Source: Candidatus Woesearchaeota archaeon CG10_big_fil_rev_8_21_14_0_10_32_9
GTDB taxonomy: Archaea; Nanobdellota; Nanobdellia; Woesearchaeales; 21-14-0-10-32-9
Assembly (NCBI GenBank): GCA_002762915.1
Contig: PCYF01000064.1
Location: 9,418 to 14,852, forward strand
DNA: 5,435 nucleotides
Reading direction: 5' to 3'
In this document: piece after piece, positions 1 to 4,266 of the stretch
How the letters are laid out: every line of letters begins with the position of its first letter
Numbering within the stretch: position 1 is the stretch's first letter
Program-made: the position numbers and the translations under genes
The notes under the pieces: generated by a model
What the model was told of the DNA's origin: nothing
Databases searched by the model: none
The model's input: only the letters and a program-made list of their open reading frames with translations

Positions 1-337
1 TGATATCTTGATTAAAACTATAAGCACCATAAAACATACCAGTCATGTCTGTTACTTGACTAGTATCCCAGGACCCAACATTCCCATTAAAAACATGAGC
101 AATATCAAACATATACCTCATATCTGTTACTTGACTAGTATCCCAACCAGATAAATCCTGATTAAAACTATACGCGCCATGAAACATATACCTCATATCT
201 GTTACTTGACTAGTATCCCAACTAGAAATATCACCATCAAAATCTTCCGCAAGATAAAACATTTCACTCATATTTGTTAATTTGCTTGTATCCCAACCAG
301 ATAAATCCTGATTAAAAACATTCGCACCATTAAACAT
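1..337 (-). repeat. 75-bp tandem repeats encoding BspA/DUF285 units
   Basis: In-frame repeats of exactly 75 bp (25 codons). The Met of each MF motif falls at residues 287, 312, 337, 362 and 387 of the protein; the last unit is cut by the window edge. A 23-bp segment is identical at 48-70, 123-145 and 198-220, with a diverged copy at 273-295. A longer exact match of 41 bp is shared by 107-147 and 182-222. A more degenerate unit (residues about 259-286) precedes the regular ones. Because the period is a whole number of codons and the units encode a known repeat family, this is protein-coding repetition and not a CRISPR array. Confidence 0.93.
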
Positions 338-1195
338 TCTTTTTAGAGTTGTTACGTTTGGAGGTAAGTAATTTGGAACACTCACAAGATGACTGGCAGG
401 AGAAAACATGTTTGACATATCAGTTATTGAATCATGCCAATTTGTAACTTCAATCAAAGAATTAACTCCGCCAGTTACTCTAAATCCTTGACCTGTAAGA
501 TCTCCTGTTATTGTACTCACATACTGACCCGCACTTGAATAAGTATGACTAAGAGAACCAGAACCACTCCTATTACTATTATTTCCATCTCCCCAATCAA
601 CAAATAAATCCCCACTGCCCGTCAAACTAAGAGTAACACTAGATCCATACTGTGTATCAAAAACCAAAACGGTTGAATCATGTACCTCGCCACTTGAACC
701 GCCCTCAAGATCAGCTATACCGCCAGCATTAACAAAGTCATCATAAGTCTCCACTTTATTACTCACATCAACATACACAGGCTTAGCATAAGTATCAGTA
801 CTATCTGCAGAATAATAACTAAAAACAACATCAAGATTCTCCCTAGAACCAGCAACCAAACCACTACTACCACAACTAATCTCAAAAGAAGAACCATCTC
901 CAACAGAACCACTAGGAACATCACAACCAACAGATTCTCCTGTAGATTTAATCGTTGCAGTGGCATTAGCAATACTAACATCACTTCCTAAATTATTTTT
1001 GAACTTAAATTTTTGAGTTTCATCAGTAACTAAAGAAGACTCACACGTAAAACCTTGACCAGAAACACACTTATCAACACCAACATCACCAAAAACACCA
1101 AAAGAAGAAAGCGCACCAATCATAACTAATACAACTAAGAAGGCCCAACCATAAGTAGTCAAAAACTCTAATGCGCCCTGACCTTTTCTAAACAT
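1..1195 (-). CDS. Pilin-like signal peptide + PKD-like + BspA/DUF285 repeat surface protein (3' end outside window)
   Basis: The frame is open from the ATG at 1195 to the left edge (398 full codons, no stop), so the C-terminus is missing. Residues 1-29 form an archaeal class III signal peptide: RKG|QGALEF, with likely cleavage after Gly5, Glu at position 5 of the mature chain as in type IV pilins, then a hydrophobic helix (about residues 15-30). Residues 40-150 look like an extracellular beta domain with Cys43, Cys51, Cys91 and Cys108. Residues about 185-235 are PKD-like (DWGDG at 200-204, then HTYSSAGQY). From about residue 287 there are at least five BspA-type (DUF285) repeats of exactly 25 residues, core MF..A..FNQDLSGWDTS.VT.M. 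Several N-x-S/T sequons suggest glycosylation. Known of the families: class III signals are cut by prepilin peptidase and anchor or assemble surface filaments; BspA repeats are adhesive leucine-rich-like repeats. The role as a surface adhesin is inferred. No in-frame start lies between the ATG and the upstream TAA. Confidence 0.88.
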   Translation of the reverse strand, partial: MFRKGQGALEFLTTYGWAFLVVLVMIGALSSFGVFGDVGVDKCVSGQGFTCESSLVTDETQKFKFKNNLGSDVSIANATATIKSTGESVGCDVPSGSVGDGSSFEISCGSSGLVAGSRENLDVVFSYYSADSTDTYAKPVYVDVSNKVETYDDFVNAGGIADLEGGSSGEVHDSTVLVFDTQYGSSVTLSLTGSGDLFVDWGDGNNSNRSGSGSLSHTYSSAGQYVSTITGDLTGQGFRVTGGVNSLIEVTNWHDSITDMSNMFSPASHLVSVPNYLPPNVTTLKRMFNGANVFNQDLSGWDTSKLTNMSEMFYLAEDFDGDISSWDTSQVTDMRYMFHGAYSFNQDLSGWDTSQVTDMRYMFDIAHVFNGNVGSWDTSQVTDMTGMFYGAYSFNQDI

Positions 1196-1204
1196 ACTAC
1201 AATG

Positions 1205-1210
1205 CCCCTC
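1205..1210 (-). promoter_or_regulatory. Shine-Dalgarno (GAGGGG) for the surface-protein gene
   Basis: On the minus strand GAGGGG lies 9 nt before the ATG at 1195 and fits the archaeal anti-Shine-Dalgarno. The same hexamer precedes the gene that starts at 2781, which makes it more believable. It supports the chosen start and implies a transcript with a leader. Confidence 0.5.
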
Positions 1211-1218
1211 AGAACAAT

Positions 1219-1258
1219 TATTTAAATGTTATTGCTCTTTTTGAAAATCTTTAAATAA
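1219..1258 (-). promoter_or_regulatory. Candidate archaeal TATA boxes for the surface-protein gene
   Basis: Two A/T-rich boxes are visible on the minus strand. TTTAAATA at 1226-1219 would place the transcription start about at the ATG (leaderless). TTATTTAAAG at 1258-1249 would give a leader of roughly 30 nt that includes the GAGGGG Shine-Dalgarno. The presence of the Shine-Dalgarno favours the distal box, but the sequence alone does not decide. Confidence 0.45.
1250..1257 (+). promoter_or_regulatory. Archaeal TATA box TTTAAATA for the GINS gene
   Basis: A perfect TTTAAATA match preceded by an A-rich BRE-like stretch (GAAAAT, 1243-1248). Its centre is about 30 bp before the ATG at 1283, so transcription should start within a few bases of the start codon. 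No Shine-Dalgarno is present between the box and the ATG, which agrees with a leaderless mRNA. The box overlaps the distal TATA candidate of the divergent gene. Confidence 0.65.
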
Positions 1259-1282
1259 CTAGTTCTTATTCTGATTATTAAT

Positions 1283-1990
1283 ATGGTTGATGTCAAGATA
1301 ACGTATGAAACTCTTTTTGATCTTCTTAGACGAGAAAAGGGTAGAAACGAGTTACAAGGTCTTGAATCGACATTTTATACTGATGTTATAACTTATCTGA
1401 AAGATAAACAAAAGATATTACATGGCCAAGATTCTAAGTCTCCCCTATATTCAAGAGGAGAACAAGAGAAGATTCGTATTCAAATTAAAAATATTAAGAA
1501 AATTCTTAGAGAGCTTTATGAGTTGCGAGAAAAGAAAATTCTCAATCTTGCAGTTAACAAAGTTAAAACTGGTTCTGATCTCGTTGATACATCTAATTTA
1601 CTTGCAGAGGAAAGATCTTTTTTTGCCGATGCATGTACTCTTCTTGATAAATACAAACAGGGAGTTCTTGAACAAACTTTAATGATGGAATCTTCCTCAA
1701 TTGATCTAAAAAATTATTCTGAGCCAATAAGAGCATCAAGAAGTTCCGATGAAGACGAAGAAGAAAATACAACAGAAAATTCCCCTTCAAATGAATTTAA
1801 ACCTGCAACAGAACTTAATTCAGAGACTTCTCAATCTGAAAGTGTTAAAATAAAAGTTTTGTGCGATCTTCCTAAGTTTGTCGGCACAGATAAGAACATA
1901 TATGGTCCTTTTAACAAGAACGATGAAGCAGAAGTTCCTTCAAATATTGCAATGCTTTTAGTAAAAAAAGGACGAGCATCTAGCATTTAA
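1283..1990 (+). CDS. Archaeal GINS subunit, Gins51 (Sld5/Psf1-like) type
   Basis: 235 residues. The N-terminal part (about 1-135) is a helical GINS A-domain: it opens with TYETLFDLLRREKGR.EL and continues with charged helices (IKNIKKILRELYELREKKIL, then AEERSFFADACTLLDKYKQ). Residues about 137-187 form a Ser/Glu/Asn-rich, probably disordered linker (DEDEEEN). Residues about 188-235 form a small beta B-domain (KVLCDLPKFVGTDKNIYGPF...VPSNIAMLLVKKGRA). A-domain followed by C-terminal B-domain is the Gins51 order. Known of the family: Gins51 forms GINS (alone or with Gins23) and bridges MCM helicase and the RecJ-like GAN protein in the archaeal CMG complex at replication forks. The assignment rests on pattern recognition of both domains, not on a search. 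The gene stands alone on the plus strand. An ATG start with a TATA box about 30 bp away supports the start. Confidence 0.85.
   Translation: MVDVKITYETLFDLLRREKGRNELQGLESTFYTDVITYLKDKQKILHGQDSKSPLYSRGEQEKIRIQIKNIKKILRELYELREKKILNLAVNKVKTGSDLVDTSNLLAEERSFFADACTLLDKYKQGVLEQTLMMESSSIDLKNYSEPIRASRSSDEDEEENTTENSPSNEFKPATELNSETSQSESVKIKVLCDLPKFVGTDKNIYGPFNKNDEAEVPSNIAMLLVKKGRASSI
1963..1969 (-). terminator. Possible T-run terminator of the small minus-strand ORF
   Basis: Seven consecutive T on the minus strand, about 18 nt after the stop codon of the 29-codon ORF and inside the antisense of the GINS 3' end. Archaeal termination often needs only a T-rich run. It also encodes the LVKKG stretch of GINS on the other strand, so it may be coincidental. 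Confidence 0.25.
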
Positions 1991-2076
1991 TCTTGTTTTT
2001 CTTCCTCTTGTTCTTCTTCAAAGAATTGACTTAGTTCTTTACTGTTTATTTTGGCTTCGTAGCTTATTGCTGTCAT
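1987..2076 (-). CDS. Small acidic protein, 29 residues, function unknown
   Basis: ATG at 2076, stop TAA at 1989-1987. The product begins MTAISYEAKINSKELSQFF and ends in a Glu-rich tail (EEEQEEEKQD). There is no membrane segment, cysteine or motif that I recognise. Evidence that it is a real gene: a good archaeal TATA box (CTTTATAAAA, 2106-2097) lies about 25 bp before the ATG, the spacing of leaderless archaeal mRNAs, and the codons are ordinary for an A/T-rich archaeon. Against: it is very short and its acidic tail is the antisense of a pyrimidine-rich stretch that could simply be the GINS terminator. Its stop overlaps the GINS stop by 4 bp, tail to tail. It could be a small regulatory or ribosome-associated protein, but nothing here shows that. 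Confidence 0.45.
   Translation of the reverse strand: MTAISYEAKINSKELSQFFEEEQEEEKQD
1991..2019 (+). terminator. Pyrimidine-rich terminator after the GINS gene
   Basis: Immediately after the GINS stop the plus strand is nearly pure T/C (TCTTGTTTTTCTTCC and onward), with a T5 run at 1996-2000. This is typical of archaeal T-rich termination without a hairpin. The same bases encode the Glu-rich end of the small minus-strand ORF, so the two explanations are not independent. Confidence 0.4.
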
Positions 2077-2077
2077 A

Positions 2078-2095
2078 CTCTTTTCCCGGAAAGAG
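2078..2095. repeat. Inverted repeat CTCTTT-N6-AAAGAG between TATA box and start of the small ORF
   Basis: Perfect 6-bp arms (2078-2083 and 2090-2095) around the C/G-rich centre TCCCGG. It sits between the TATA box and ATG of the 29-codon ORF, overlapping the expected transcription start. This is where an archaeal repressor operator would lie. A chance inverted repeat is also possible. Confidence 0.35.
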
Positions 2096-2096
2096 C

Positions 2097-2106
2097 TTTT
2101 ATAAAG
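2097..2106 (-). promoter_or_regulatory. Archaeal TATA box for the 29-codon ORF
   Basis: CTTTATAAAA on the minus strand, centred about 25 bp before the ATG at 2076, which predicts a leaderless transcript. No Shine-Dalgarno is seen before the ATG. The box is itself partly palindromic, so its direction is assigned only from the downstream ORF. Confidence 0.5.
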
Positions 2107-2118
2107 TATATTGTAATT

Positions 2119-2130
2119 AAACCTAGGTTT
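2119..2130. repeat. 12-bp perfect palindrome AAACCTAGGTTT
   Basis: A perfect dyad with no gene over it, about 13 bp from the TATA box of the small ORF on its upstream side. It could be a dimer-binding site for a regulator of that promoter. No second copy is visible in the window, although CTAGG recurs at 2202-2206 near the end of the operon. Confidence 0.35.
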
Positions 2131-2170
2131 GTAGAACTCTATTATTTAGAACAGGTTTCTTTTTAAGCAT

Positions 2171-2184
2171 ACTCCGCGCAGAGT
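2171..2184. repeat. 14-bp near-palindrome ACTCCGCGCAGAGT
   Basis: A dyad with one mismatched pair (ACTC-C-GCGC-A-GAGT), about 10 bp beyond the end of the minus-strand operon. Its G/C-rich core stands out in A/T-rich surroundings. It could form a short hairpin at the 3' end of the operon mRNA, but no T-run follows on the minus strand, so it is not called a terminator. Confidence 0.3.
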
Positions 2185-2193
2185 GACAACTTA

Positions 2194-2781
2194 TTATGAA
2201 TCTAGGAAAGGTTTCATCACATTGTACATAAAAGCAAAACCAATATCCTTAATATTTTCAATAACTCCATCTAAGTTAGATTTAGCGACATTATTACAAC
2301 CGGATTCATGAGATAGTTCATAAGTTTTTTTAGCATTAAAAGAATAATTTGAAAAAGAAGTATCTTCTATATCTCTTAGTAATTGTTCATAATCTCGTAT
2401 CCCTTGCTCCATCTTTTTTTTATTTTCAATAACTACAGGATCATTTTCATCACACAAATAAGGTGAAGAGATTTTATATTTGTCTTGCCAACCGACCATT
2501 CTGTTAAAACCTTCACAAATCTCTTCAGTGCATTTTTTGACACCGATAGCGTTTTCATCTTGAAGTTTTTGACTTAAAGCATCGACACTATATTTTATAT
2601 CTTTGTCTATTGCTTCAAATGAATCGATTGCATAATTATCGTCAATAGCACAGTCTCTATTAGATGAACTATGTGTTTTTTTGTTTGATCTTCTTTGTCG
2701 AGGTTTATCTTTCTCAGATTCATTCAATTTTTCAGAAATCTCATCTTCAAAAGAGTACATATCAAAATATTTTTTATTCAT
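2194..2781 (-). CDS. Unrecognised 195-residue third protein of the MoxR/vWA operon
   Basis: I do not recognise this family. The protein looks soluble and mostly helical, with no signal peptide or membrane helix. Residues 1-25 are acidic and helical (FEDEISEKLNESEKD). Residues 26-42 are basic and Ser-rich (KPRQRRSNKKTHSSSNR), probably flexible and perhaps nucleic-acid binding. Residues 45-59 hold AID three times at a 6-residue period. Residues about 80-140 are charged helices around GFNRMVGWQDKY and MEQGIRDYEQLLRDIED. Cysteines are at 44, 84, 89, 110 and 162, with no clear metal motif. The start overlaps the stop of the vWA gene by ATGA and is preceded by a strong Shine-Dalgarno, so translation is probably coupled. 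By position it is a candidate adaptor, substrate or effector of the ATPase/vWA pair; that is inference. The gene ends in tandem TAA stops. Confidence 0.85.
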   Translation of the reverse strand: MNKKYFDMYSFEDEISEKLNESEKDKPRQRRSNKKTHSSSNRDCAIDDNYAIDSFEAIDKDIKYSVDALSQKLQDENAIGVKKCTEEICEGFNRMVGWQDKYKISSPYLCDENDPVVIENKKKMEQGIRDYEQLLRDIEDTSFSNYSFNAKKTYELSHESGCNNVAKSNLDGVIENIKDIGFAFMYNVMKPFLDS

Positions 2782-4256
2782 AAGTACCCCTCGTTCCTAT
2801 TTTTTACTTCAGTTTTAGCGAATTTTAGAAAATCTTTATCAGATTTGAGATTATATCTTTTTATTTTATTGGAACAAGATTGCAAATCTGAATCTACACC
2901 TATTATCGATACGTGTTTAATATTATTATTTTGTTCAAACAAAGTAATAAGCGCTCGATAATTGAATATTGCTTCATCGCTTATTAGATAAACATCTGTT
3001 TTCCTCTCGGAAGTCAAAGCAACAACGTCCTTTAATTCCACTGTGGTAAAGCTATATTGATATTTTAACAGTGCCTCATAAATTTTTTTTCTGTTGCAAG
3101 TATAATCTTGAATTATCGACCGGCTTCCGAAGTTTAATACTGCTACTTCTTTTATTTTTTTTAAATAAAAGTCAGCAACAATAAATCCAGCCATGGCAGC
3201 ATTACTTTTTTCTTTGACCGGATCAGTCATGCTCATAGAGGAGTCTATTAACAAAAGCGCATCTGGTGCCTCTTCTTTTTCTTGCATTTCTTTTTCAAAT
3301 ACATACTTGCTTTTTTGCGCCAAAGATATTCCTGGATAAAATTTAGCATTACTTCTAAACACGTCCACTCTGTTAGAAGATACATCTATATCCCACTCAG
3401 TTAAAGTATGTTCTTCCTTTACACGAGTTATTTCTTTGTTTGCAATTTTTAAGAAATATTTTTTTGTTATAGCTTGATAATAGTCTGAAAGATCTTGTAT
3501 TCCTGAGCAATTAAGTATTCCTTTTTGTTTTACATAATTCTGAACATCTTTGAATTCTTGCGGAGATAATTCTTTTACAACATCTTTGAAGGATTGAGCA
3601 ATTTCAAAAGGAGAATAATCATTATAATTAAGATGTTTATTTATATTTGATGACGAGTTATAAATCGGCGCAAATAATTCAACGAATCTTTTTATATTTA
3701 TTCTTAATGAATCTTTGTCAACAGAAGAATAATCAATTAAACTAGCTTTCTTCAGTATTTCTTTGTTTATTAATTTCTCATTTTTCATACCAAAATAAAG
3801 TCCTGTCAAATCAGTATATAATCCTCTCATTGTTTCTGAAAATGAAGAAGTTTCTCCTAAATCATAATATATTTTATTAATACCGTCTAAGTTTTTTTCA
3901 ATCAAGTCTAAATTTACAATTACATCTTCGAAATGATTTGCAAGATCTGCTCCTGCTACTTCGTTTATTTTTGTCGCCTCAAAATCTAATAAAATTAGTG
4001 TTTTCAAATCGTAGGGACAAAGCATATAATGATTGGCTTCATGAGCAGAGATAGCTTTAAATGCTTCTTCTTCTGAACAATATCTTGAAACTTTTTCGAA
4101 AAATTCTTGGTCAATTATTATTTTTTTAGTGTACATGTTTATTGCCGCGGTATCAATTTGATTATTTGTGAAGTTTGGAAAGTCTAAGTTAGGAAATCCT
4201 ATGTGTAATTTAACGTCATCCCAATAATTTTGCAGTTCTTCTTTTGTTGATTTCAT
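2778..4256 (-). CDS. HExxH zincin-like + C-terminal vWA domain protein (MoxR partner)
   Basis: 492 residues, no signal peptide or membrane helix, so cytoplasmic. The N-terminal part has HEANH (His72, Glu73, His76), a zincin HExxH at the end of a helix (EEEAFKAISAHEANHY). The segment ANHFEDVIVNLDL (106-118) resembles the ED..VN helix that supplies the third zinc ligand in related MoxR-associated metallopeptidase domains, here perhaps Glu110. Residues about 285-325 (TEWDID......YPGISL) match the lead-in seen before vWA domains of this type. The vWA domain (about 331-470) has a full MIDAS: DSSMS (Asp338, Ser340, Ser342), Thr404 or Thr405, and Asp427 in LISDEA. Known of the families: vWA proteins of this sort act with MoxR ATPases; a metallopeptidase-vWA pairing occurs in DUF2201-like proteins. 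Protease activity is inferred from the motif only. The gene lies 10 bp after the ATPase gene and overlaps the next by 4 bp. No clear Shine-Dalgarno precedes its ATG. Confidence 0.88.
   Translation of the reverse strand: MKSTKEELQNYWDDVKLHIGFPNLDFPNFTNNQIDTAAINMYTKKIIIDQEFFEKVSRYCSEEEAFKAISAHEANHYMLCPYDLKTLILLDFEATKINEVAGADLANHFEDVIVNLDLIEKNLDGINKIYYDLGETSSFSETMRGLYTDLTGLYFGMKNEKLINKEILKKASLIDYSSVDKDSLRINIKRFVELFAPIYNSSSNINKHLNYNDYSPFEIAQSFKDVVKELSPQEFKDVQNYVKQKGILNCSGIQDLSDYYQAITKKYFLKIANKEITRVKEEHTLTEWDIDVSSNRVDVFRSNAKFYPGISLAQKSKYVFEKEMQEKEEAPDALLLIDSSMSMTDPVKEKSNAAMAGFIVADFYLKKIKEVAVLNFGSRSIIQDYTCNRKKIYEALLKYQYSFTTVELKDVVALTSERKTDVYLISDEAIFNYRALITLFEQNNNIKHVSIIGVDSDLQSCSNKIKRYNLKSDKDFLKFAKTEVKNRNEGYL
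2787..2792 (-). promoter_or_regulatory. Shine-Dalgarno (GAGGGG) that sets the start of the 195-residue gene
   Basis: GAGGGG on the minus strand, 5 nt before the ATG at 2781 and inside the 3' end of the vWA gene. It fixes the start at the ATGA overlap and suggests efficient coupled translation of the last gene. Confidence 0.6.
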
Positions 4257-4266
4257 TTTGGCTCAT

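Noticed and set aside
1..337. CRISPR array
   Set aside because: The repeats have a fixed 75-bp period with gradual divergence and no distinct spacers, and they encode 25-residue BspA units in frame.
763..984. Open frame of 73 codons on the minus strand, very Leu/Val rich
   Set aside because: It lies inside the surface-protein gene in another frame. The surface-protein frame runs unbroken from the ATG at 1195 to the edge and encodes recognisable domains.
1..1195. Bacterial (for example mycoplasma-like) origin suggested by the BspA repeats
   Set aside because: The class III signal peptide, the GINS subunit and the archaeal TATA boxes all point to an archaeon. The repeats alone could have been acquired from bacteria.
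1422..1790. Alternative frames on both strands inside the GINS gene
   Set aside because: The GINS frame has both A- and B-domain features; the alternatives have no recognisable content.
2132..2170. 13-codon ORF on the minus strand beginning at 2170
   Set aside because: Too short. GGAG lies only one base before its ATG, too close to act as a Shine-Dalgarno, and no promoter is seen.
2077..2193. tRNA or box C/D RNA gene
   Set aside because: I find no T-loop motif (GGTTC.A..CC) or paired C and D boxes in this stretch, only short dyads.
2695..2961. Plus-strand open frame opposite the vWA and orphan genes
   Set aside because: Antisense of two well-supported overlapping genes. Its Phe/Leu/Ser-rich composition is what Lys/Glu-rich coding DNA gives on the other strand.
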